The position numbers were made by a program, and so were the translations under genes. A stretch of 64,000 bases of DNA from Symbiodinium natans (lineage: Eukaryota; Sar; Dinophyceae; Suessiales; Symbiodiniaceae). Numbering within the stretch: the first letter of the stretch is position 1; each line of letters opens with the position of its first letter. Of this stretch, positions 21,386 to 29,673 are shown piece after piece. The notes below the pieces were generated by a model. The model worked only from the letters and a program-made list of their open reading frames with translations. It was not told the DNA's origin and ran no database searches. The stretch is taken from contig CAJNDS010002321.1 in assembly GCA_905221605.1 (NCBI GenBank), positions 172,001 to 236,000 of the forward strand, in the 5' to 3' direction.

Positions 21386-23763
21386 TTAATAGTGGACAAC
21401 AGGGCTGCCCTAGATGTGGGGGCATCTCTTTTGAGCTGCTCAACCGTGACCGACGCCGGCTTGAACTTTGGAGCGAACACTCCTGTATCGGGCACCGGGC
21501 CTCCCAGGTTAGTACCTGAGATCACTTCATCAAAGATGGCCACATCATCATAAGAAGCCTCAATCATCATTGCCTTCCACAAGAGGAGACGCTTAGGCTT
21601 GAGAATCGTCGAGACCTGTTTGTGCATAGACGCCTTCAGTGCATCTTCCTCACTTCTGAGGTCTTGTGCAAGCTTGAGCCACTTTGCAAACTGTCGCGCC
21701 CTCAGCGCGCACAGCTCCGACTCTGTCATCGAAGCATGGGTGCACACCGCGTCTTTGAGAACCTGTGGCAAGGCGACCTCGAGAGCTCTAGGATGGCCAG
21801 CCTTGACTGCCTCACGGACAAACTGTTCCGGGGAAAAGGGAATACCCCAAACAAGCTCGTTCCAGAGCTCAGAACCAACACTACAACCCTGGCCCCCGGA
21901 GCCACCACTTGAACTCCCCCCCTGCTTAACCGGGACCACTTGTAGCAGTTGGGCTTCGGCCGGCACCGAGCGTTCGGGGCAGACGGCCACTGGTGGCAGG
22001 GGCCACGAGTCCTTAAGGCGGGCACGCAGGGGGACAGGACAAGAAACATGTGGAGGGATTCGTACCCGCAAAATGCGAGCATGTTCGGGCACACGGGGCC
22101 CCGTCACCGAGGCCTTCGGCTGACTACCAACTTGGCCACGGACAAGCGACAGCTGGAGGCCTGCGGGTGGGAGCGTTCGGGGCGGGCAGGCCTGAAAGAA
22201 AGCTTGGGCCAGAGCACGGGCCAATGGGAGTGGATACGCAGCCTCCAAGGAAGTGGAAAAACCGTTAGGCGCGTCTGGCGCCACCCCCCAAGGCAAATGA
22301 CGTTGGGCGCAAGGGTGCCCCGGGCAGGATTTGCATATGCCGTCAAACGCACCCCGAGTGTATGCGATAGCCGTCCATTTAGGACGACGGCCGCCATAAG
22401 CGCAGCTTTGGAATGCAGTGAACTGAAGGAGGTGCGCGATTCGTGCAAACATGGAAGTGCGCCAGTGGCTTTGTCGGGGGTTCTCCACCCCGATGACAAG
22501 GTCGCGAGAAGCAGCCTCAAGAACCAGGTCAGACACACAGTCGTAGAGCTGATTTGCCAAGGTGACTCGGAGGAGGGCCTGCCCACTGAGTTGCGGTAAT
22601 CCGTTCGGAAACTTTTCCGAGCGGAGAGGAGGGGGTCCAGGAACACCTTTAACTTCCCTTGCACGGCTGGCCGTCCCACACGGTGGAGCGAACCAAATGC
22701 CCACACAGTTGGGCATAACAAGCCACCGTCGAACCAACTCGACGCCCTCAGTCGTGCACAAGTCGACAAGATGAACATGACAGGCGGCGCCGGGAAGGCG
22801 TTTATGGTCAACCGCGACAGCATCAAACCCAAGTTGCTTGAGGCAGGCCGAGAGCCTGGACATACCGGAGAAGACCTCGATAATGAACGGGGGCCTTGAA
22901 GACGTCACACTGGTAGACGGAGCGGGCCCTGGGGCAGGCTCCGGCGTGAGGCTCGTGACTTCCGGAACGGCGGACAGCGCTGGAAGGAAGGCTGGCGGCA
23001 GGGCAAAGCCAAGCTCAAGGAGGGCCTGGGGAACCTCAAGCTTGACTGAGGGCATATGAGGCAACGCATATGCTACCAGGACAACACGGCGGCCCTGCCA
23101 TGGTTCAGTCATGTGCCAGTGGTCTTTAGCAGGCAGCTCGAGGCAGCCATCCTCGAAATTGAGCACACGACCCTGGACCGGAGAGCCTTGGACAGGCCGA
23201 ATGTCTTGCCCTGGGCCTTCACACCAAACACCGCCCCCAGTGAAGCCGGAGAGCTTGAAAACCAGATTGGGGGTCGGCCCATTGTGGGCATCACGGTGAG
23301 GCTCAGTAGGGATGTCACAAAATATGGCCAGAGAAGTGAAGACCGCAGCCGGCCGTCGTTGCCTAACGAACGCACAGAGGGCCTGCGTGACCCTTGGGAA
23401 ACGAGAAACATTGGTCCGAAGGCCCAGCACACCCCCTCTCCGGAACATGCCAGTGAAAAACGAGCTACCCGACGCAGCCTTGTGGGGAGCTTCGTGCGGA
23501 AGAAGCTCCCACAGGGAGAGCACAGATTGGGATTCAATGAGTTGGCCCTGCAAAAGTTGCTCAGCAAGCTCTTCAGGGTCATCGCAAGTAACACACGAAT
23601 TCAGCTGAGAGGTTGACTCAGGAGCGACGGAAACTGGGGGCTCAACCTTGTGCACAGATTGACCGACCACAACGGGAGCCACAAAACCAGTTTCGGCAAG
23701 CGGCGGAACGGCTGTCAACACGGGCTCATCCGACGTTGAACTAACAATCTCCGCCTCTGGCAC
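21229..23763 (-). CDS. DIRS-like polyprotein part: TET/JBP-like 2OG-Fe(II) oxygenase domain plus C5-cytosine-methyltransferase-like domain
   Basis: The frame continues gag after a single UGA (23770-23772) and starts Q-S-V-P-E without an ATG. The oxygenase-like domain spans about residues 95-235: EPHRDAHN gives the HxD pair (H156, D158), then LSGFTGGGVW, then HWHMTEPWQGRRVVLVAY supplies the distal His (H215 or H217) and Arg (R225/R226), as in the TET/JBP oxygenases. The methyltransferase-like domain spans about 293-510: EVFSGMSRLS (motif I), VAVDHKR (II), FAPPCGTASRAR with C362 (IV), GVENPRQS (motif VI, E427, ENP rather than ENV), CAYGGRRPKW (VIII-like). The last ~50 residues run out of frame past the RT start. 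Family roles are oxidation and methylation of cytosine bases. Activity is unproven, and ENP and PCG deviate from canonical C5 enzymes. Confidence 0.7.
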   Translation of the reverse strand: MPEAEIVSSTSDEPVLTAVPPLAETGFVAPVVVGQSVHKVEPPVSVAPESTSQLNSCVTCDDPEELAEQLLQGQLIESQSVLSLWELLPHEAPHKAASGSSFFTGMFRRGGVLGLRTNVSRFPRVTQALCAFVRQRRPAAVFTSLAIFCDIPTEPHRDAHNGPTPNLVFKLSGFTGGGVWCEGPGQDIRPVQGSPVQGRVLNFEDGCLELPAKDHWHMTEPWQGRRVVLVAYALPHMPSVKLEVPQALLELGFALPPAFLPALSAVPEVTSLTPEPAPGPAPSTSVTSSRPPFIIEVFSGMSRLSACLKQLGFDAVAVDHKRLPGAACHVHLVDLCTTEGVELVRRWLVMPNCVGIWFAPPCGTASRAREVKGVPGPPPLRSEKFPNGLPQLSGQALLRVTLANQLYDCVSDLVLEAASRDLVIGVENPRQSHWRTSMFARIAHLLQFTAFQSCAYGGRRPKWTAIAYTRGAFDGICKSCPGHPCAQRHLPWGVAPDAPNGFSTSLEAAYPLPLARALAQAFFQACPPRTLPPAGLQLSLVRGQVGSQPKASVTGPRVPEHARILRVRIPPHVSCPVPLRARLKDSWPLPPVAVCPERSVPAEAQLLQVVPVKQGGSSSGGSGGQGCSVGSELWNELVWGIPFSPEQFVREAVKAGHPRALEVALPQVLKDAVCTHASMTESELCALRARQFAKWLKLAQDLRSEEDALKASMHKQVSTILKPKRLLLWKAMMIEASYDDVAIFDEVISGTNLGGPVPDTGVFAPKFKPASVTVEQLKRDAPTSRAALLSTIKSQGESLIARSKRKPLRSATGAGCPVPSRWTSYHLMPSCLEGLGSSRMGRLG

Positions 23764-23769
23764 TGACTG

Positions 23770-24987
23770 TCACTCCTTGTGATCCTTGATAGGGTGCGGT
23801 TGGAAACACTTGCAACACAGGTGCTTGCGAGGGCATGTGGCTGCGGAACATTTGCACTTGTCCCCATGCAGATTGTAATCGAAACACAAGGGCTCACCTG
23901 TGGGAGCATTGGCCACACCGCCTTTCTGGAGGATCTCTTTTGGGACGCGAGCGCCGAGGGCAAACTTGCCTTTGCCTTTGCCGCCACCCTTGGGTCCACC
24001 CTTGACCCTTTTGTCACCAGGCTCAAGCTTTCGCTTGAGCTCGCGGCGCTCCTTGTTTCCATTGCCTTGCTTTTGTGGAAGCGGTATCAAGGCCATTGAA
24101 ACATGGTAGCTTTCAAGCGCCGAGATCAACGCATCATCCATAGGGAAGCTTCCATCTGCGGCTGCGCGCGGTTGGACTCCCAGTTCAATCAGGCGAACAA
24201 ACACTTGTCTGTCGGCTTCCACCAACTGAGCAACGGAGCAACGCGCAAAACCCGGGGGAGGCTCCCTGTGGAGATTGCTGAACAGGCGGGAGATGTACTT
24301 CTCGTAGGCATTGAACGAAAGGCACTGGGCAAACACATAGGCGATGCCCCTGCGGCGGAGAGCCTCCTGAACTTGCAGTGCGCTATGGGTTGGCATACTC
24401 ATGGCATCATCTGTTTCTTTGATGACAAGTTTGGAACTCTCAAGTTCAAGCTGGCGGGATGCGCCCTTAGAGTGGGTGACTTCGTGTGTTCGCGACACAC
24501 AGCGATCAGGGCTGAGGTACTTCAACTGATTGGCAGATTCTTGCTTAACGCAGTCTTCCAAGACACATCTCCCAGGTTCCATGCCCCCTTCAATGAGCAC
24601 ACCCGGAAGACGACCTCTGAGATGTTGCAAACGCCTTTCCCGTTCCGCCTCCGGCATTTTCCTGGAGGCGCCTTCCGGATCGGAAACTTGCAGGCGCAAG
24701 TCAGCCAACACTAAGGTTTGTGCCTCAAAGACGAGGCGGCGTATGCACGCCCTGCCAGCTGCATTGGCTCCAGGTGCGGTAGTGGTGCAGAAGGTATTGA
24801 ACGCTGACTCGGGAATGACCTGTCCCGGCTGGCCCACAGCATAAGCCAGGTGGCCCAGGCTAGTGAATCCACCAACTCGAAGCTCAGCTAGCACAGCATC
24901 GGGGCACTTGATCTCGCGGGCGCGCTGGAGGAAGTGGGCCTCAGACTCAATCAAGGAAGACATGGCACAGGAAGCTACGCTGTCCAA
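23770..24987 (-). CDS. DIRS-like gag protein with Cys/His nucleic-acid-binding tail
   Basis: 405 residues from ATG 24987, ending TGA. The N-terminal 250 residues are helical. A K/R/G-rich stretch (KGGPKGGGKGKGKF) precedes a C-terminal Cys/His cluster (CFDYN, CKCSAATCPRKHLCCKC, HPIKDH) resembling the zinc-binding tails of dinoflagellate DIRS gag-like proteins as I remember them. It ends in the same reading frame as the next ORF, with only the UGA between them (context GAG-UGA-CAG). Its role is to bind element RNA and form the ribonucleoprotein particle. Confidence 0.7.
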   Translation of the reverse strand: MDSVASCAMSSLIESEAHFLQRAREIKCPDAVLAELRVGGFTSLGHLAYAVGQPGQVIPESAFNTFCTTTAPGANAAGRACIRRLVFEAQTLVLADLRLQVSDPEGASRKMPEAERERRLQHLRGRLPGVLIEGGMEPGRCVLEDCVKQESANQLKYLSPDRCVSRTHEVTHSKGASRQLELESSKLVIKETDDAMSMPTHSALQVQEALRRRGIAYVFAQCLSFNAYEKYISRLFSNLHREPPPGFARCSVAQLVEADRQVFVRLIELGVQPRAAADGSFPMDDALISALESYHVSMALIPLPQKQGNGNKERRELKRKLEPGDKRVKGGPKGGGKGKGKFALGARVPKEILQKGGVANAPTGEPLCFDYNLHGDKCKCSAATCPRKHLCCKCFQPHPIKDHKE

Positions 24988-25396
24988 TCGACGAAGAAAT
25001 CACCCTTGAACTCCGCCAAAGCGCAACACCAAGAAGACACAGTACAAACACCACACACCTAAGTACATCAAGTGACATGTCCGCTCTCTACTACTGCGAG
25101 CCTGGGTTGAAACATCACATTCACAACGCACCACACTCATGTTCCATGCATGGCCCCTGGGCCCCTAATGCCTATAAAGCCCCTTGGCTAGGCATTGGCA
25201 CCATGTGCCACAAGGCTCATAAGGGACCATGTCCTTGCCTTGAATCCAACACTCCGACATTTAGCCGGCAACAGCACATACTGCAGTCCACATTGCCTCA
25301 CATTAGCCCCTGGGCACACAAGTCGCTACCATGTAGCAAACTCTTTTCTTCATCACAGCGATCAGAAACGATCAAACGTCCTCCCGCCACAACTCA
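24988..25396. other. Non-coding gap between recombinase ORF and gag
   Basis: About 409 nt with no convincing frame. It could hold the promoter or trans-splice acceptor for gag, or the join between two elements. No terminal or internal complementary repeats recognised by eye. Confidence 0.4.
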
Positions 25397-27640
25397 TCAT
25401 AGGTTGCGCTTCCACGTGCGACACTCAGGATTCATAAGATCCTCCTCAGAAGGCAAGACATACATAGCCGTGCGCGGACGTCCACACACTAGAATGTTGT
25501 CGCCATAGGCATGATGAAGAACTCCAGATCTGGAGTGTTTCACCCATGTACCAGTGCCTTGCACAGGGTTCACACTGGGAACAGACACACGGGCGCCAAC
25601 ACGCACAGGACCCCGCGACGTTTGCGAATCACTTGACCCTGATGACTCACTCGAACTATCGGAGGACGATGACTCTTCTTCACCTGAGCTTTCAACCTTG
25701 ATCGCAGGTGCCAAGGAGGCGGCAGAGTTTGCCTGAACAGACAACACACTTTTGCTCTGCAACGGCCCGCCAGGAGGAGGCGGCTGAGGAGGGAACGCCC
25801 ACATTTGCCCCCGGGCTGCATCCGGAGAGAACTCAAGCTGTCTGATGGCATCCAAGACCGTTTCCAGCTCCCGCACGGGCCCCATGCTTAGCTCAACAGA
25901 GTACACGGCTTCCGTTCCTTCAACAGCTGTGACATGCCTGCCTAAACAAGATCGAACCTCCTTCTTGGACCCAGCCTTGCTGGCCCAAGAGATGCAAATT
26001 CTCTTCAGGCTGTGCGAGGACACGACATTATCACCAAGCGCGAGCCTCAAGTAGGCGGAAACTTCCCCCGACGTAATGGCCCTGCGAGCCAGCACGCCAC
26101 TGGCTAGTGGTGGACGGAAGAGAGCAGCACCAACATGTCCTTGCAACAGAAGACCAACTTTCTCAAAGGCACACTTGCATGATTCAAACCACTCAGTGTC
26201 CGAGATTCCCCGCAACGGAATCAAGATTGGGAGCAGCTGAGCAACTCTTCTGGCTGCCCTGGCAGTTTTATGTTGCTTGACCCGGATTACCACGTAGCCA
26301 TCACGACCCTCTCCATCCACGTCCACGTATGCCACTTTGCGGAAGTCAGATTGTCTAGCACGCGCATACAAGCACAGGAGACAATATCCAGCAAAGGCCC
26401 GATCCCAATCCGAGGTACCTTGTCCATGCAACAGTGAATGAAGGGTGCGGACCTGCGCCACAGTGAGTGGGGGAGCTTGCTTGAGATCCCCAAGGTTGGC
26501 CAACATACGCTCAGCCGCACCAACACACCTGCGAATTAGCTTGTTAGGGATGTTAGTAACATCCATCACGAAGTAAGCAAAACGCAAGGCCGACAAGAAG
26601 GACGAGGCTTTGGAGGGCGGGGCTTGCGAGCCATCTAGGAACTGCATGTACCTCCAGAACATGTCGTCAGTAAAGGGGTCGAGGTTGGCACCAACAATTG
26701 TATCAAACCACCTCAGGAACGTGAGGATGCTACCCGCCCTTTTGGAGGCAGTTCCTGCAGCCCTCGACCCAATGCACGCCTCCAGTGCCTATGGATCAAC
26801 CTCACACTCCGGATGCATTTTGCGATTTCTACGCATGATAACAATCCACTTATCAACTGCAAGCCTCACTGCTTTACTTTGCTGGGCATCAACGTCCACA
26901 TCAGAGAGGACCTTGAAAACATTGGACGCAAGGTCACCAGACACGAACGGCTCCTCCGGTTCATCCAAGGAAGTGAATGGATCACACGGAGGCGATTGAG
27001 GGGTCCAGACTCCCGTCTCACGCATTGAAAGGGTTGGCATTTTAAGTTCAGAAAACACTGAGGACTCACCAAAGATTGCACTGACAGCAGGCAGCTCCCA
27101 AGGCAAAACAACATCAGACATGCCCCCATCCGCCAAACGCACAAAGTTGTCGGCGAACACATCACCCACGGTACGGGCCATTTTTGACGGAGGCTCGTCA
27201 ACAGGAAGTTTCTCAGTCTCGGACAATTGAGGGTCAGCCTCTGAGGCGTCATGCTCTGCGGACTGGCTCAGCAGATCATCACGTACACATGACTTGCATG
27301 AAGTATGCTCAGAGCCGAGCTCAGACATGTCAGGATTGACTTCAACCAAGAAGTCTTCCATCGCTGAGACGGGGGAGTTATCATCTCCCCAATCTAGGGC
27401 CTCGTCTTCCGCATCCGACGGCCTTGGCAACACGAACAAAGGTCCAGAGGACTGCACTCTAGGCCCGAAGGGAGGCAACTCCAAGTGAGCAATAGGAAGG
27501 ACTGGTGGTCCATCATCTTCGCTGACATGGCCAACCGAACCATCATCCCCCATTATATCCGGCAGACTGTCAGTAGACATGGCAGCAAAACAAGTCAACC
27601 TTGTAGAGGGAGCAGCTGGCGGTAACACGACTGCACCCAA
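25397..27640 (-). pseudogene. Tyrosine recombinase (DIRS-type integrase) with one in-frame UAG
   Basis: Two open stretches (27640-26789 and 26788-25397) lie in the same frame, separated only by TAG at 26789-26791. Together they give about 747 codons. The first part is acidic (a likely start is MSTDSLPD). A core-binding domain (GTASKRAGSILTFLRWFD) begins just past the stop. The catalytic domain, numbered from codon 26662, has R103 (YARARQSDF), H217 and R221 (HSLKR), H243 (LGRH) and Y254 (EAVYS). A Ser/Glu-rich linker leads to a C-terminal Cys/His segment (LVCGRPRTAMY). All catalytic residues are intact, so the stop is either one nonsense mutation or a readthrough site. It would insert circular cDNA by strand exchange. 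Confidence 0.75.
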
Positions 27641-27936
27641 TGGGCAGCAGCACCGAACCTGTTCCAGTCAGACACCGTGAGGCAGAGAAGGAACCTGGCC
27701 CCTTCACTCCGACTAATGAGGAGGCCACGGAAGCTGGGTTCAACAATGTAGCTGAAGATGTCAGGCGGTGCCGCAACACGGCGCTGAAGGTCCGGTACGT
27801 GATAGTGCAGGGGTCGAATGCGAACAGGCGCAAAGACAAAGGGCGGCACAGGCACACGGAAATCGTCTGATGACGATGTGGACACACTGGATGCGGACAG
27901 ATCCATCCACCCCCCCGATCGCGGGGAAGCTTGCAC
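27595..27936 (-). CDS. Small upstream ORF of the DIRS-like element (unknown)
   Basis: 113 codons overlapping the start of the recombinase frame by 46 nt. The translation is protein-like (FRVPVPPFVFAPVRIRPLHY, ending VQSCYRQLLPLQG) and has no known domain that I recognise. It may be a leader ORF of the element or an N-terminal part of the recombinase ORF displaced by an indel. A short overlapping frame in the other phase looks less coding. Confidence 0.35.
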   Translation of the reverse strand: MQASPRSGGWMDLSASSVSTSSSDDFRVPVPPFVFAPVRIRPLHYHVPDLQRRVAAPPDIFSYIVEPSFRGLLISRSEGARFLLCLTVSDWNRFGAAAHWVQSCYRQLLPLQG

Positions 27937-27997
27937 GACACTAAAGCCTTAGCACCCAGTACAGAGCCACTAAATTAGACGCGGCCCCGAGCCTTCT

Positions 27998-28032
27998 CAA
28001 AATTTTCGCACTGAGCTGTGGAGCCAGCGCTT
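27998..28032 (-). repeat. 35-bp dispersed element, second copy
   Basis: Identical to 4581-4615. On the minus strand it directly follows the spliced-leader relic, with the shared AG at the join. Confidence 0.85.
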
Positions 28033-28052
28033 GAGCCACAATGGCTACGGAA
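28031..28052 (-). other. Relic of the dinoflagellate trans-spliced leader (DinoSL)
   Basis: On the minus strand the 22 nt match the DinoSL consensus (DCCGTAGCCATTTTGGCTCAAG, recalled from published work) at 21 of 22 positions. The one difference is G for T in the TTTT run. The leader ends in CAAG and is followed by CGCTGGCTCC, the same sequence that follows an acceptor-like AG at 4615-4616. This is the expected structure of a trans-spliced RNA copied back into the genome. Confidence 0.8.
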
Positions 28053-28397
28053 AGGTTGCATTGGGAACTCCGCGCTGAGCCGGGGGGGCTCGAGCAAGAT
28101 CCGCAAACATTCGGAAGTGCACTCTCAGCAGTGGCAGCGCGCTTTACATGTCTGGGTTGAACTGTGTCGCTTTGTCGTGACATGCTCCTCACTGTTGGGG
28201 GAGATCTTTCAGAGCGAAAATCACATGCAACTGCTGGAACAGCTGCTGCGCCGGGTTTCAGACACAACGGCACTTCGTAAATTTCAGTGCTATGGGGCCT
28301 TTTCTGCACAGCACAAGATCTGTACAAGTCTCTGTCCACACTGACACAGGTGCAGTTGGTGGATGCGATACATGTTTTTCAGCAGTCTCGAAACAGA
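28053..28397. other. Non-coding stretch upstream of the DinoSL relic
   Basis: No gene seen. On the plus strand it continues AAAGGTTGCATTGGG and a G/C-rich patch with a GGGGGGG run. Confidence 0.4.
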
Positions 28398-28643
28398 CAT
28401 GTTCCCTCGCTCTGCTGCAACAAGAATGACATGCAAACAAGCATGAGTTGTGTGCAGACTGCATCGGTCTCTCTCTTTTCAGCGTGGGGCCACGAGAAGT
28501 ATGTGTCTGGCAGCGAGCAGCTCCCGACTGAGAGCATCTGACAAGGCAGCATTGGAACTGCCACAGGCTCACACGATGTGAGCTACAATCTCTGATGAGC
28601 TGGCGTGATATGGCCAGGGAACATCTGAACATCCAATGCTTGT
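28398..28643. repeat. 246-bp direct duplication, copy 1
   Basis: Same sequence as 28710-28955 (offset 312 bp) with no difference seen by eye. The ORFs across it repeat because of the duplication and look non-coding. Confidence 0.9.
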
Positions 28644-28709
28644 GGCGGTGGGGCGGCGGCGGCCCCATGAAAGCTGCGATTGGCGCATCGCTCGATAACA
28701 TAAACAAGT

Positions 28710-28955
28710 CATGTTCCCTCGCTCTGCTGCAACAAGAATGACATGCAAACAAGCATGAGTTGTGTGCAGACTGCATCGGTCTCTCTCTTTTCAGCGTGGG
28801 GCCACGAGAAGTATGTGTCTGGCAGCGAGCAGCTCCCGACTGAGAGCATCTGACAAGGCAGCATTGGAACTGCCACAGGCTCACACGATGTGAGCTACAA
28901 TCTCTGATGAGCTGGCGTGATATGGCCAGGGAACATCTGAACATCCAATGCTTGT
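28710..28955. repeat. 246-bp direct duplication, copy 2
   Basis: Second copy. The 66-bp spacer between the copies is GC-rich (GGCGGTGGGGCGGCGGCGG). The apparent identity points to a recent event or an assembly join. Confidence 0.85.
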
Positions 28956-29001
28956 ACCAACCCCCCCGACCACGCGGAGGTGCAGGGGCGGTGGCGGGAA
29001 G

Positions 29002-29673
29002 CTACAAGCGAAGCTGTGGACGAGTGCGCAGCCGGAGTGACACGTAGTGAGCAAAGGCTCCGGCAGCAGAGCTGCTGGCAACCAAAAGCAGCTGTGACAA
29101 AAGCGGCAGCGTCATCTGTGCTGGACAGGTAACCTGGTCGGCTGCCAACGGCACCGCAACGGCTTCAGCCGCCTGCTGCAGCAATTCTTCAAGCAGCTGC
29201 TCCAGCACAAATAAGAAAAGCTCTAGCGTCCGCCTGAAGACCAAACGCAGAAACCCACCAGCCAGCTTGGCCACTACGGCAATGGCCAAGGGGCGCATGA
29301 GCACGACACAAAATGCCACCGCGAGCCAGGCGCGCATGAAGAAAGAAAGCGCTCGCACTTTGGACCCGGCTGTCTTGAGGACAGACAACACGCTGCGCCG
29401 CGTGGCCGACTTGACCACCCGGCACGGCCTCAAAGGCGCTGCCAAGTCTCCAGAGGCCGCCTCCGGCACGGGTGTGCTTGGGCCGGGCTCAGCAGGAGCG
29501 ACGCCGCCGCCAGTAGCCATGCGAGCAAACTTTTCAAACCTGGCGTCTTGCCTGTAGGACCCCGCCGCACGTTGCAGCCAGTCATCTGTGACATCCAAGT
29601 ACCGTGCTCCCGCCAAAGGCCCGCCCTTGACGACCGCCAGCCGGAACCGCTGCCTCCAGTTGTCCATACTCAT
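29002..29673 (-). CDS. Hypothetical protein with predicted membrane helices, overlapping the recombinase 3' end
   Basis: 223 codons from ATG 29673, overlapping the recombinase frame by 92 nt in another phase. Residues 1-75 are charged (MSMDNWRQRFRLAVVKGG). A long hydrophobic stretch (FMRAWLAVAFCVVLMRPLAI and onward) leads into an amphipathic L/E-rich helix (ELFLFVLEQLLEELL), and a second hydrophobic segment lies near the C-terminus (LLSQLLLVASSSAAGAFA). No family recognised. It may be a genuine accessory ORF of this DIRS lineage or the frame-shifted C-terminus of the recombinase polyprotein. Confidence 0.45.
   Translation of the reverse strand: MSMDNWRQRFRLAVVKGGPLAGARYLDVTDDWLQRAAGSYRQDARFEKFARMATGGGVAPAEPGPSTPVPEAASGDLAAPLRPCRVVKSATRRSVLSVLKTAGSKVRALSFFMRAWLAVAFCVVLMRPLAIAVVAKLAGGFLRLVFRRTLELFLFVLEQLLEELLQQAAEAVAVPLAADQVTCPAQMTLPLLSQLLLVASSSAAGAFAHYVSLRLRTRPQLRL

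Larger units (their letters stand above)
19940..28052 (-). mobile_element. DIRS-like tyrosine-recombinase retroelement (gag, 2OG/C5-MTase, RT-RNase H, with YR upstream)
   Basis: RT-RNase H without protease or integrase, plus a tyrosine recombinase and a methyltransferase-like domain, indicates the DIRS order. In transcription order: recombinase ORF (27640-25397), 409-nt gap, gag-like ORF (24987-23770), oxygenase/methyltransferase ORF (23763-21229), RT-RNase H (21385-19940). DIRS elements normally place the recombinase last, so either this is a rearranged order or two elements abut. A spliced-leader relic at 28031-28052 may mark the 5' end. Confidence 0.7.

Noticed and set aside
21670-21690. 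CTTGAGCCAC on the plus strand, reverse complement of the DinoSL 3' end
   Set aside because: It lies inside the methyltransferase ORF and the match stops after about 9 nt.
28258-28944. 228-codon minus-strand ORF with an internal protein repeat
   Set aside because: The protein repeat is produced by the 246-bp DNA duplication. Composition is C/S/H-rich and non-natural, with no domain.
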